A stretch of 64,000 bases of DNA from Algoriphagus vanfongensis DSM 17529 (GCF_000429465.1 NZ_AUBX01000009.1:496001-560000), one strand, 5' to 3'. Shown: positions 25,842 to 34,491, counted from the stretch's first letter. The notes: generated from the letters alone by a model not told the origin. Made by a program: numbers and translations.

Positions 25842-26957
25842 ATGAGTAAAAAACCAATCAACATAGCAATCATCGGACTGGGATTCGGTGCCGAATTCAT
25901 TCCGATTTATCAAAAACATCCATGGGCAAATATGTATGCGATTTGCCAACGAAATAAAGAGAAGGCAGAGGAAATAGGAAAAGCTTTTGGGATAGAAAAA
26001 GTATATACGGACTACGATGAATTGCTCAAAGATCCGAACATCGACGCAGTTCATATCAATACTCCCATCCAGAATCACGCAGAACAGTCCATTAAAGCAC
26101 TTCAAGCTGGCAAACACGTCGCTTGTACAGTTCCTATGGCTACGTCTGTAGAGGATTGTAAAAAGATCGTGGAACTAACCGAGCAGACAGGACTGACCTA
26201 TATGATGATGGAAACGGTGGTCTATAGCCGTGAATTTCTCTTCATCAAAGAGATGTATGAAAAAGGAGAATTGGGTAAAATCCAGTTTCTAAGAGGATCA
26301 CATCAACAGGAAATGGCTGGCTGGCCGGGCTATTGGGAAGGCCTCCCTCCCATGCATTATGCTACGCATTGTGTGGGTCCGGTATTGGCTTTACCAAAAG
26401 GTGAAGCAGAGTATGTTTCTTGCTTTGGATCTGGCACAATCGATGAAAACTTGATTCCTAAATACGGTTCTCCATTTGCTATTGAGACTTGTCATATCAA
26501 AATAAAAGATTCCGATCTTTCTGCTGAGGTGACCAGATCGCTTTTCAATACCGCCCGTCAGTACCGAGAGAGTTTTGATGTCTATGGTTCTGAAAAATCT
26601 TTCGAATGGACGCTCATCGAACATGAAGATTCGGTGATTCATACGGGAGAAGTACCAGAAAAAGTCAAAATCCCTGATTACGCACATTTGCTACCAGAGG
26701 AAATCGCAGGATTTACCATGCAGGGAGTTTATGATTCGGATGACAACCAACACTTGTCTTTTATCCAGGGCTCAGGCCATGGCGGCTCTCACCCTCACTT
26801 AGTTCATCAATTCCTCACAGCCTTGTATGAGGATAGAGCTCCTTATCCAGATGCAAGACAATCTGCGAATATTACCTGTGTAGGTATTTTGGCACATGAA
26901 TCAGCCATGGAAGGCGGCAAGATCAAATACCTTCCAGAATTTACATTGAAAAAATAA
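25842..26957 (+). CDS. Gfo/Idh/MocA family oxidoreductase lacking the EKP lysine
   Basis: A 371-residue NAD(P)-dependent dehydrogenase-type protein. The Rossmann motif is IAIIGLGFGAE (residues 8-18), and the domain linker ends GKHVACTVPMA (91-100), where most relatives have G-K-H-V-x-x-E-K-P. The catalytic lysine position is therefore Val97. The C-terminal half keeps the open-faced beta-sheet pattern and a HYATHCVGP motif. It lies 40 bases after the isomerase gene in the same operon and ends before a strong terminator. Variants with T-V-P or A-V-P in this position occur in the family. Function is inferred as oxidation or reduction of a (keto)sugar. Confidence 0.88.
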   Translation: MSKKPINIAIIGLGFGAEFIPIYQKHPWANMYAICQRNKEKAEEIGKAFGIEKVYTDYDELLKDPNIDAVHINTPIQNHAEQSIKALQAGKHVACTVPMATSVEDCKKIVELTEQTGLTYMMMETVVYSREFLFIKEMYEKGELGKIQFLRGSHQQEMAGWPGYWEGLPPMHYATHCVGPVLALPKGEAEYVSCFGSGTIDENLIPKYGSPFAIETCHIKIKDSDLSAEVTRSLFNTARQYRESFDVYGSEKSFEWTLIEHEDSVIHTGEVPEKVKIPDYAHLLPEEIAGFTMQGVYDSDDNQHLSFIQGSGHGGSHPHLVHQFLTALYEDRAPYPDARQSANITCVGILAHESAMEGGKIKYLPEFTLKK

Positions 26958-26977
26958 TTTGGGTTTTATTCATAAGA

Positions 26978-27006
26978 AAAGGCAGCTGATTTTTGGCTGC
27001 CTTTTT
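26978..27006. terminator. Terminator of the sugar-oxidation operon (bidirectional)
   Basis: A 10-base stem AAAAGGCAGC / GCTGCCTTTT with a 9-base loop follows the Gfo/Idh/MocA stop by 20 bases. The A and T flanks allow it to act for the convergent small secreted protein gene too. Confidence 0.85.
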
Positions 27007-27023
27007 TGTTGTGCTCAGATTGC

Positions 27024-27398
27024 TTACTTCACGCGTTTTCCCTCTGCAGGAAACATATCCATCAGGGAGCCAGAAGCATTGTCATCGTCTACCTTTGCTA
27101 GGCTGACATACACGTCATACCCTGTGATATTGAAATAGGCAGTTAGCTTGCCATCCTTGATATTCACTGAGGACATAGCTTTCTCTTCGCCACCTGCAGC
27201 TTCTACAAAGTATCCTTTTGTCACTCCATCTTTAGTTTCAAATCGCATTGGAATGGTGGCATCACCTTGAGGAGTATCTTTTACTAATACCTCCCACTTC
27301 CCTTCGAAATAAGCCGCATCTTCTACCACATAGGCAAATGACAAACTGGCGAAAAGCAAAAGGGTCAATACTGAACTGAGTAGTTTTTTTGAATTCAT
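27024..27398 (-). CDS. Small secreted protein of unknown function
   Basis: A 124-residue protein with a clear signal peptide (LLSSVLTLLLFASLSFA). The mature part is short and beta-rich: it opens with YFEGKWEVLVKDTPQG and continues as alternating strands to a basic end (GKRVK), recalling a small lipocalin or calycin-like barrel. No family is recognised. It lies between the two terminators that close the adjacent convergent genes, so it appears to be its own transcript. Confidence 0.7.
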   Translation of the reverse strand: MNSKKLLSSVLTLLLFASLSFAYVVEDAAYFEGKWEVLVKDTPQGDATIPMRFETKDGVTKGYFVEAAGGEEKAMSSVNIKDGKLTAYFNITGYDVYVSLAKVDDDNASGSLMDMFPAEGKRVK

Positions 27399-27516
27399 GG
27401 TTTTTGGGGTTAAAGTCTAATAGTTCTAAATGAAACAATAAATCCTCTTATTTCAAACAGGTGATTTAAAATATCCTTTTGACAAAAATCAAGAAGTCAA
27501 ATTTATTAATCATAAA

Positions 27517-27545
27517 AAAAGGGATCGAATTAATCGATCCCTTTT
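27517..27545. terminator. Terminator of the discoidin-type dehydrogenase gene
   Basis: A 12-base stem AAAAGGGATCGA / TCGATCCCTTTT with a 5-base loop lies 20 bases past the stop of the leftward gene ending at 27566. On that strand it ends in a T run. Confidence 0.87.
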
Positions 27546-27565
27546 ACAATACATGTATAGCGAAA

Positions 27566-30259
27566 TTATCTTGCAAACAGTGTTAGATTTCTCATAAACC
27601 AAGCATGGGCAGCAGCGGACGTCGTTTGGACCTTTATAAAGCTGGCTTTTTCAGAGGCATCCCAATGCACTGAATTGATGCCTTTGTGACCTTTTGCCTG
27701 CACTACCTCAGTCCAGGATTGGCCATCTCTAGAAATAGAGATACTGAATTGACGTGGAAACTCATCGTTTCCAGCATCAAATTGAATCTCAGTCAGTAAT
27801 TCATCCGTAGGAAGCGCTACCTGAAACCACATTCCATTTTCCTGATTCCCATCTGTTTTCCATCCTTTGAAAGAGAATGCATAAGATGGATCTTTGGTAG
27901 ATCCAACTCCACGAAGAGCCGTACTACTTGCCGTCACTTTCCAGTTATCCTGCAGGTTCAGAGGCTTTGGAATCTCCCCTACCAGCTCATCAAATGAATA
28001 GCTGTTTGTTCTAGATTCGGTTTTCTTTCTGATTTCTGCCACATATTCTGGAGTCACAAAAGTCCCAGAATTGCCAAAATCATTCCTGATATAGGAAAGA
28101 ACCGAAGCGATGTACTCATCGTCATTAGAGTCCATTGCGATCATCACACCCTCGTATTCTTTATCTTCAATTTTACCTGTCAATCCGTGAAGGAGGGTTT
28201 TGACAGCGTACTCAGGATGTCCTTGGATTCGCGGAGATCCAGCAAATGCTGGAGCGATTAAATGTCCGTTTCCAGCGGGAGAACCCAATGCTTTTGGTCC
28301 ATGACAGGTACCGCAATAAGAATCATAGATCGATTTTCCTTGCGTATATAGTGCCATTTCAGCTGGCTCAAATTTGGTTTCGGCAGCTTTCTTGGCTTCA
28401 TCTATTTTTTCCAGCAATTGAGCGCCAATCACCTGCACACCTTTGCCTTGATTGCCTTTGATAGTTTGAGCGATCAAGTCCTCTACTTGCTCTATTTTCA
28501 AAATATAAGCACTTAAAAGACCTTGAATGGCTACATCGATATCTCCATCCTTTGTGGCGTCTCTATAGAGCTGTCCCAAGCTTTTGTTCCCATATTTATA
28601 CAAAGTCTCTCCTGCACGAAGAGCCTGAATTCTGATTTTTGGATTGGCATCCTGAGCCATTTCGGTCACGAGTTCAGGGGTCAATTCGCTCAACCCTTCC
28701 AAGGTCCATAATGCGTGGATTTGTGCCAATTCATTTGAAGAGGAACGAGCCATTTTTTCCAACTCAGGAGCAATGGATTTGTCCTGATTCAAAACCAAAA
28801 TTTGCTGGGCCATATCTCTCCACCAGCCGTTTGGATTTTCGAAATGTCTGATCAGTTCTTGGCTAGTCTCTTCATACATTCTTGGCTTTTCCGTATTTCT
28901 CCCCATTCCTTCATACGAAAGTCTCCAGATACGCCCATTTCCAATCACATCATCCATTTGATACTGCTGAATTTTGGTTCGGAGATAACTCCCGTCCTGA
29001 GTCCACTCCCCTTCTTGAATGATACCCCGGTACATATCGACGATGTAGAGCGTGCCATCTGGCGCAGTAGCCATATCCACAGGTCTGAAGAGCGGATCGG
29101 TGGATTGGATAAATTCAGACTCAGATTGTATATAGGTGTTCTGTAAATAGGATAATCCTTCTACTTTTTCTGTCTCCACTCTTCTTACGATACGCCCTAC
29201 TGGCTCTCCATAGATGTAGTGTCCTACCAAGTCTTGAGGCAGGCGATCTCCTCTGAAGACATCATTTCCTGCGGCTCCAGTCACATTGGAAAGAGAACCG
29301 TCAGGTTTGACTTCTTTCATGCCAGGCTGGAAATCTTCCAGCTGCACCAAGGAATAAGGAACTCGGAAACCTTCTTTCAATCCTCCTCTCACACTAAAAT
29401 TGCCATAGACAATCGGAAACTGAAAACCTTGCGGTACTCCACCGGCTCCGTCCTGAAACCAAATTTGTCCATAGCTATCCTGAGTCACACCCCATTGGCC
29501 CCAAGGGTTGCCACTTGGCTCTTGAATCACTCCATCGGGAGTCCAGCGTATTCTTTTGGAATTGTAGGTACTATACATCCAGTTGTCCAGCGTCCAGGTC
29601 AGAAAGCTTGTCTGATGTTCGACATTGCCGGAACGACCTAGCCCAGATGCGAAAAGCTCCTTTTTGTCTGCCTTGCCATCTCCATCGGTGTCTGTAAACT
29701 TATACACATGGTCCTCATTGGATTCCATAGACAAGATCGTATTGGGACCAAAAGGAACCACATAGCGTGGGAAAACCAAGCTATCCAAAAAAACAACTCC
29801 AGTCTCATAGACCCCGTCATTGTCGGTATCCTCCCATCTGGAGATCCGAGAGGTAGGCAGAAGCTCTCCATTTGCGTCGAGATCTTGCATGTAAGACCTT
29901 AACTCTAATACATACATTCTCCCATTCCCGTCAAACTGAATCGCAGCAGGCTCCTTGATTTGTGGTTCTGATAGCACAGGATCAATTTGATAGCCCGGTT
30001 GTAACACAAAGGATTTCTTTTGCTCATTGGCAGAAACAGGAACAACAGGTGGTTTGGGGCTCAGATCTATTCCTTTCCAGATCGCAGACTCCATGTCAGC
30101 ATCAGCTGGTACACTGATTTGAGGATAGGGTTCTTCCAATCTTTTGGGATCCAAAGAATCGGAAGGAGACACATCAAAGGGAGATTTCTTCTCCTGACAG
30201 GCTACAATCGTGGTGAAAGTAAAAAGTACAAGTGCACTTTTGGAAATAGTAGTATTCAT
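27566..30259 (-). CDS. PVC-type membrane-bound dehydrogenase with internal cytochrome c and C-terminal discoidin-like domain
   Basis: About 897 residues from the ATG at 30259, which gives a lipoprotein signal (LVLFTFTTIVAC); an in-frame ATG at 30322 would add 21 residues before it. Domain order: dehydrogenase beta-propeller to about 450 (FVLQPGYQIDPVLSEPQI, TDTDGDGKADKKE loop, MATAPDGTLYIVDMYRGIIQEG), HEAT-type helices to about 640, c-type cytochrome with CGTCH near 650 and a later Met in MIAMDSND as possible axial ligand, then an F5/8-type-C (discoidin) beta-sandwich over the last 120 residues (FQVALPTDELLTEIQFDAGN). The discoidin part probably binds glycan. Likely periplasmic or surface sugar oxidation, substrate unknown. 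Confidence 0.88.
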   Translation of the reverse strand: MNTTISKSALVLFTFTTIVACQEKKSPFDVSPSDSLDPKRLEEPYPQISVPADADMESAIWKGIDLSPKPPVVPVSANEQKKSFVLQPGYQIDPVLSEPQIKEPAAIQFDGNGRMYVLELRSYMQDLDANGELLPTSRISRWEDTDNDGVYETGVVFLDSLVFPRYVVPFGPNTILSMESNEDHVYKFTDTDGDGKADKKELFASGLGRSGNVEHQTSFLTWTLDNWMYSTYNSKRIRWTPDGVIQEPSGNPWGQWGVTQDSYGQIWFQDGAGGVPQGFQFPIVYGNFSVRGGLKEGFRVPYSLVQLEDFQPGMKEVKPDGSLSNVTGAAGNDVFRGDRLPQDLVGHYIYGEPVGRIVRRVETEKVEGLSYLQNTYIQSESEFIQSTDPLFRPVDMATAPDGTLYIVDMYRGIIQEGEWTQDGSYLRTKIQQYQMDDVIGNGRIWRLSYEGMGRNTEKPRMYEETSQELIRHFENPNGWWRDMAQQILVLNQDKSIAPELEKMARSSSNELAQIHALWTLEGLSELTPELVTEMAQDANPKIRIQALRAGETLYKYGNKSLGQLYRDATKDGDIDVAIQGLLSAYILKIEQVEDLIAQTIKGNQGKGVQVIGAQLLEKIDEAKKAAETKFEPAEMALYTQGKSIYDSYCGTCHGPKALGSPAGNGHLIAPAFAGSPRIQGHPEYAVKTLLHGLTGKIEDKEYEGVMIAMDSNDDEYIASVLSYIRNDFGNSGTFVTPEYVAEIRKKTESRTNSYSFDELVGEIPKPLNLQDNWKVTASSTALRGVGSTKDPSYAFSFKGWKTDGNQENGMWFQVALPTDELLTEIQFDAGNDEFPRQFSISISRDGQSWTEVVQAKGHKGINSVHWDASEKASFIKVQTTSAAAHAWFMRNLTLFAR

Positions 30260-30465
30260 TAAGTAATGGAGTTGAACAGGGTAATTTTCATCGAAAGCTT
30301 CACTCTCAAAATCGAGGCACAAAATATTACATTATTCTAGCATTGCCTTGCCGATCACAGAAAAAGAGCCTTTCTCACTATTTTTTACACTTTTTGAACT
30401 TTTTAAACCAAAAGACTCTTTAACCCATGTATATACATTAAATATAGAATCATATACCTACCAAC

Positions 30466-31095
30466 ATGAACGTACTACAAAATCTTAAATGGCGCTATGC
30501 CACAAAAGCAATGAACGGAGCGACTGTTCCGCAGGAAAAAGTGGACTATATCTTGGATGCCATCCAACTTAGCGCTTCCTCATCTGGTCTACAGCCCTAT
30601 GAAGTTTTAGTGATCACAGATCCGGAATTGAAACAAAAAATCAGAAAAATATCATTCGACCAAAGCCAAGTCACAGACGCGTCTCATGTCTTGGTTTTTG
30701 CCGCTTGGGATGACTATACTGAAGAGAGAATCAATAAGGTTTTTAAAAGAAACAATGAAGAAAGACAAGTTCCGGATAGCATGACGGATGATTACCGTAA
30801 TAGACTTCTTCAGATCTACGGAGCTCAGAGTGCCGATGCAAATCATCAACACGCAGCCAGACAAGCTTACATAGCCCTCGGAAGCGCGCTATTAGCGGCC
30901 GCAGAGCAAGAAGTGGACTCCACTCCTATGGAAGGCTTTGACAATGCAGCATTGGACGAATTATTAAACCTCCAGGAGAAAAACCTTAAATCTGTCCTTG
31001 TGCTCCCACTAGGCTATAGAGATGCCGAAAAGGACTGGTTGGTCAATATGAAAAAAGTAAGAACTCCAAAAGAAGAATTAATCACCACGATCTAA
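30466..31095 (+). CDS. Nitroreductase-family NAD(P)H-dependent oxidoreductase
   Basis: A 209-residue flavoprotein of the NfsB-like group. It opens with LKWRYATKAMNG, the family's phosphate-binding R-x-A-T-K segment, has the SASSSGLQPYEVLVITD flavin-binding region (about 36-52) and ends with VLPLGYRDAEKDWL, the glycine-tyrosine-arginine motif typical of the C-terminus. It is predicted to bind FMN as a homodimer and reduce quinones or nitro compounds in the cytoplasm. A single-gene unit with its own terminator. The native substrate is unknown. Confidence 0.93.
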   Translation: MNVLQNLKWRYATKAMNGATVPQEKVDYILDAIQLSASSSGLQPYEVLVITDPELKQKIRKISFDQSQVTDASHVLVFAAWDDYTEERINKVFKRNNEERQVPDSMTDDYRNRLLQIYGAQSADANHQHAARQAYIALGSALLAAAEQEVDSTPMEGFDNAALDELLNLQEKNLKSVLVLPLGYRDAEKDWLVNMKKVRTPKEELITTI

Positions 31096-31121
31096 TTCAG
31101 AATACAAACCCAAGTAGAAAG

Positions 31122-31152
31122 ACAGCTCGAGAGATTGAGCTGTTTTTTTTGG
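31122..31152 (+). terminator. Terminator of the nitroreductase gene
   Basis: Stem ACAGCTC / GAGCTGT with an 8-base loop followed by a run of T lies 27 bases after the stop codon. Confidence 0.8.
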
Positions 31153-31217
31153 TTTAGGAAATCAGAAGACAGACTGATCCAAAAATTCCTTTTCTATTTT
31201 CTAAAATAAAATCGCCA

Positions 31218-31306
31218 TAAAAGCAAAAAACCACTCATTTCTGAGTGGTTTTTTGAGCCCCTTGCCGGGATCGTCCTCGATAGCTATCGGGACAGCGACC
31301 TATTGA
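31218..31306 (-). repeat. Decayed copy of the tRNA-Thr 3' half plus terminator
   Basis: Bases 31218-31273 are identical over 56 bases to 31626-31681, which covers the tRNA-Thr terminator hairpin, discriminator, acceptor strand and T-arm 3' strand. Homology resumes at 31293-31306 (13 of 14 bases equal to 31685-31698, the T-stem 5' strand, variable loop and anticodon-stem end). In between, 3 bases of the tRNA are replaced by a 19-base palindromic insert at 31274-31292. The copy cannot fold as a tRNA. The terminator hairpin inside it (31225-31254) is intact and would end GIY-YIG transcription. Confidence 0.9.
31225..31254 (-). terminator. Terminator hairpin in the decayed tRNA-Thr copy
   Basis: A 13-base stem AAAAAACCACTCA / TGAGTGGTTTTTT with a 4-base loop, identical to the one after the intact tRNA-Thr. 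It lies downstream of the GIY-YIG gene on the same strand and would also oppose the nitroreductase transcript. Confidence 0.8.
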
Positions 31307-31608
31307 AACTCGTCATTAGGATACTTTTTGAGAAGAGATAAAGCAATTTCTGGATACTTCTTTAAATCTTCCAAATACTTCCTTCTTCTAGCTCTCTTCA
31401 GATGTCTTTCTATCAAGATAGCCTGGTTCCTTGTACTACAGCTTATTGAATGGTAGATTTCCCAATCTGTGGCTCTTTTAGTAAATGCCCTACCAACGAG
31501 CTTATTTTTATGCTGCTTAAGCCTCTCTGATAGATTGTTGGTCTGACCTATGTAAAAAGTGTCTATTGATGAGGAATAAAGAATGTAAACAAAAAATTCA
31601 TCAACCAT
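31300..31608 (-). CDS. GIY-YIG endonuclease-domain protein between two tRNA-Thr 3' copies
   Basis: A 102-residue single-domain GIY-YIG nuclease of the UvrC N-terminal/URI type. The motif is FVYILYSSSIDTFYIGQTNN (VYI and YIG), followed by a conserved Arg in LSERLKQHK and the metal-binding Glu in ILIERHLKR. The family makes single- or double-strand DNA cuts; small stand-alone members have no settled role. The gene is the only content between intact tRNA-Thr and its decayed copy. Its stop codon TAG is supplied by the tRNA-derived sequence (TAGGTCGCTG). This points to mobility linked to the tRNA gene. Confidence 0.92.
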   Translation of the reverse strand: MVDEFFVYILYSSSIDTFYIGQTNNLSERLKQHKNKLVGRAFTKRATDWEIYHSISCSTRNQAILIERHLKRARRRKYLEDLKKYPEIALSLLKKYPNDEFQ

Positions 31609-31632
31609 TCTTAAAATTAAAGTCTTAAAAGC

Positions 31633-31662
31633 AAAAAACCACTCATTTCTGAGTGGTTTTTT
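31633..31662 (-). terminator. Terminator of tRNA-Thr
   Basis: A 13-base stem AAAAAACCACTCA / TGAGTGGTTTTTT with a TTTC loop starts 1 base after the tRNA discriminator on the minus strand. It is part of the 56-base direct repeat also present at 31218-31273. Confidence 0.85.
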
Positions 31663-31663
31663 G

Positions 31664-31736
<73 letters not shown>

Positions 31737-31755
31737 TTTTTCCTTTAACGTGGTG

Positions 31756-31787
31756 CAAATATAGGCCTTCCCTCTATTCACTCCAAA
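31756..31787 (-). promoter_or_regulatory. Bacteroidota-type promoter of tRNA-Thr
   Basis: On the minus strand TATATTTG (31756-31763) matches the -7 consensus TAnnTTTG, and TTTG (31784-31787) matches the -33 element with a 20-base gap. The -7 box ends 20 bases before the mature tRNA 5' end. Confidence 0.7.
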
Positions 31788-31846
31788 CTCTCAGAAATTA
31801 AAATTTAGATTCATTCTCTATCTTCCTTATTCTGAGAGAGAAAAAT

Positions 31847-33874
31847 TTAAAACTCTCGAAGGATAGAAAGCTTCTTCTTCAACTTCTCAATCTCATCTTC
31901 GGCTTTTTGGATTTTCACGTCAAACTGATCTTTCAGCTTGTCTGCCGTTTTTGAAGCTGCAAAGAACTCCAAATTGTTTTTCCAAAGTGTGATGTTATTT
32001 TCTAAATCAGAAATCTGTTTTCTGATGCCATGCTCCTTTTTATTCAGAGTTTTGTTGGCATTTGGATCAGATTGAATCCTATTCAAATTCAACCTGAACA
32101 AGAAATCCTCCCTGTCAAATCCGTCATCCAATTTCTCCAAATAGGCATCCACAGCTGCCTTGAATTGAGCTTGAATATCTTTCATATTCTTACGAGGTAC
32201 AAACCCAATTTCATTGAATTTGTCCACCATTCCAGTCAACTCTTCCTCACTTGGATTCTCTTCGGCAGCTTTGATGATGTCCTCACATAGCTCCTGTTTC
32301 TTCTTATAGTTAGCCTCGTATTCGGAGTTTGCCTGCTTATTGGAATTTCTCCTGTTTTCGAAGAAGGTATCACAAGCTGATTTAAACCGCTTGTAAAGGC
32401 TGTCTCTGTTCTTTTCTGGAGTTGGGCCGAGCTTTTTCCATTCCTGCTGCAAGCTGATCAGCGCGTTGGAGGTATTTTGCCAATCCGTAGAATCTTTTAA
32501 TTCTTCAGCTTTGACGATCAATTCTTCAGCTTTGGACTGATTGGTTGCCCTGATTTCATCCAGCTCTTTGAAGAATAAATTTTTGTGATGGAAAAACTTC
32601 TTGAAAGCTGACCAAAAGGCCTTATTGATTTCTTTTCCTGATTCTCTAGGTACAGGACCTATTTTTTCCCAGCTCTTTTGAATCTCAAGAATCTCCTTGG
32701 TTTTGGCATTCCATTCTTTGATTCGGTCTGCTTTGAAGTCTGCAAACTCCACCAATTTCTCGATCAAAGCTTCTTTGTCTAGCTGATTCTTTTTGAAAAC
32801 TTCCTTCTGAGAATCGTAATATTCTTTGCGTCTGTCATAGACATTATCCGAAGCCGCCTTGAATCTCTGCCACAATGGCTCCTGATCTTCCCTTGGGACA
32901 GGCCCTATGTGCTTAAATTCCTCATGAAGCTCATTTAAGGTCTGGATAGCTTCTTTTAGATCAGCGACATCTTTCAAGGCTTCCGCTTTGCTACACAGCT
33001 CTAGTTTACTTTCCAGGTTTTTCTTTCTATCGAGCTCCTTCAGCTCAAAATAAATGGAACGATTATCATAAAATCTATCCATCAAGGCATTGTAGCTTGC
33101 CCAGAGGCTTCTATTTTGAGAAGATGGTACTGCTCCTACGGACTTCCATTCTTCCTGAATCGCCTTAATGGCATTCATGCTTAGAGTCGTTTCTTCACCA
33201 TCTACGAGTTCTCGAAGTTTATTGAGAATCTCAGTCTTCGTTTCTAGATTTTTCTCTTTTAATTTTTCGGCATCCTTTCTTATTGTGGATACCTGTTTTT
33301 TGAACTCAAAAAAGTAAGTATTGAAATCCCTCTCTTCGTCTGAGGGTCTAAAGTCAAAATCATCATCTGTTCCTCCTTCTGCCTTGAACTTCTCAAGAGC
33401 CTCTTCTCTTTCTTTGGAAGTTATTTCATCTAAGGCGGCCTTGATTTCCCCTATTGTTTTCTCAATCTTCAGAGGATTTTTCCCTTCGCCTAATTTTTCT
33501 TTAATCAACTTCAGAAGTTCCTTTTTTGAAAGACCGTCAAGTTCCAGATGCTCTTCCTCATGCTCTTCTTCTCCTTCTGATTCCTCTTCGCTTTCCGTGG
33601 ATTCTTCAGCCTCATCGGCCTTTGCGGTCGGTTTTTCTACAGATTCTTCAGAAGTAACTTCTTCATTTTCAGCCGTAACTTCCTCCTCTTTTTCTTGAGG
33701 TTCAGCAGGTTTAGTTGATTCTACATGTGATGTAGCCGCGGGCTGATCATCTTCTGCAGGAGTTTCTTCAGATGATGAACTATTAGTTTCTTTTACTTTA
33801 CCTTTTGCCTCAGGATTTTCAGAAGCTTGGGTCACCTTGTCCTTGTCGGACAATTCATTACTTTTCTCAGTCAT
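31847..33874 (-). CDS. DUF349 repeat protein with acidic N-terminal region
   Basis: A 675-residue cytoplasmic protein. Residues 1-110 are a low-complexity, Glu/Ser/Ala-rich, strongly acidic segment. The rest is at least five DUF349 helical repeats, each with the recurring pattern LI-x-K-A-E-x-L-x-D, then Q-x-x-W-K-x-I/L-G-P-V/T-P and L-W-x-x-F-K-x-A-x-D-x-F-F-x-x-R. A coiled-coil tail ends it. The family's function is not established. It lies upstream of tRNA-Thr on the same strand with a 110-base gap that contains the tRNA promoter. Confidence 0.93.
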   Translation of the reverse strand: MTEKSNELSDKDKVTQASENPEAKGKVKETNSSSSEETPAEDDQPAATSHVESTKPAEPQEKEEEVTAENEEVTSEESVEKPTAKADEAEESTESEEESEGEEEHEEEHLELDGLSKKELLKLIKEKLGEGKNPLKIEKTIGEIKAALDEITSKEREEALEKFKAEGGTDDDFDFRPSDEERDFNTYFFEFKKQVSTIRKDAEKLKEKNLETKTEILNKLRELVDGEETTLSMNAIKAIQEEWKSVGAVPSSQNRSLWASYNALMDRFYDNRSIYFELKELDRKKNLESKLELCSKAEALKDVADLKEAIQTLNELHEEFKHIGPVPREDQEPLWQRFKAASDNVYDRRKEYYDSQKEVFKKNQLDKEALIEKLVEFADFKADRIKEWNAKTKEILEIQKSWEKIGPVPRESGKEINKAFWSAFKKFFHHKNLFFKELDEIRATNQSKAEELIVKAEELKDSTDWQNTSNALISLQQEWKKLGPTPEKNRDSLYKRFKSACDTFFENRRNSNKQANSEYEANYKKKQELCEDIIKAAEENPSEEELTGMVDKFNEIGFVPRKNMKDIQAQFKAAVDAYLEKLDDGFDREDFLFRLNLNRIQSDPNANKTLNKKEHGIRKQISDLENNITLWKNNLEFFAASKTADKLKDQFDVKIQKAEDEIEKLKKKLSILREF

Positions 33875-33921
33875 AAAAACGCAAAATTTCAGAGCAATAT
33901 GGGCAAAAGAAAGGATTTTGC

Positions 33922-34491
33922 CTAATTTAATCTAGGGTCCATGGGATAATTGGCTATAACCTTAAATTCTCCTCCCATTTTTTTCAATAAACTTCGCCAC
34001 AATTCCTCAGGAGTGGATTTAAAGGTTTTTTGATCCACCTCTTCGTGACAGATAATCCAAGTGTGCTCAGTCAACTCATCCATGAGCTGTCCCGCTGCCC
34101 AACCAGAGTAGCCGAGGAAAAACCGGATTTTATCCAGATCGAAGGTTCCTGCTTTGATCCGAGAGACCAGTTCATCGAAACTGCCACCCCACCAGAGATT
34201 GTCACCGATCTGAATACTTCCTTCCAATTCCTTGTCTCCCCAATAAACAAAATGCAAAGTATTCTGTTCGACAGGTCCGCCTACATATACTTCCAAGTCC
34301 AAAAACTCAAATTCGTCTAAGATTTCATTGATTTTGAGGATGGAAGGTTTGTTGAACACCAAGCCAAAACTACCCTCCTCGTTGTGCTCACAAAGAAGCA
34401 CGACCGATCTGGAGAAGTTTTCATCTTGTAAAAAGGGCTCGGAAATCAACAAATCACCGACATGAGGGGTAGGAATCTTTTCTTCACTCAT
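33922..34491 (-). CDS. YqgE/AlgH family protein
   Basis: A 189-residue UPF0301/AlgH protein. Typical elements: GDLLISEPFLQDENFSRSVVLLCEH near the N-terminus (residues 12-36), GSFGLVFNKP, YVGGPVEQNTLHFVYWGD, and the C-terminal IRFFLGYSGWAAGQLMDEL. The family folds as a single beta-rich domain; AlgH is linked to alginate regulation in Pseudomonas, but the general biochemical role is unknown. It is read leftward, 48 bases before the DUF349 gene, and is divergent from pdxH. Confidence 0.95.
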   Translation of the reverse strand: MSEEKIPTPHVGDLLISEPFLQDENFSRSVVLLCEHNEEGSFGLVFNKPSILKINEILDEFEFLDLEVYVGGPVEQNTLHFVYWGDKELEGSIQIGDNLWWGGSFDELVSRIKAGTFDLDKIRFFLGYSGWAAGQLMDELTEHTWIICHEEVDQKTFKSTPEELWRSLLKKMGGEFKVIANYPMDPRLN

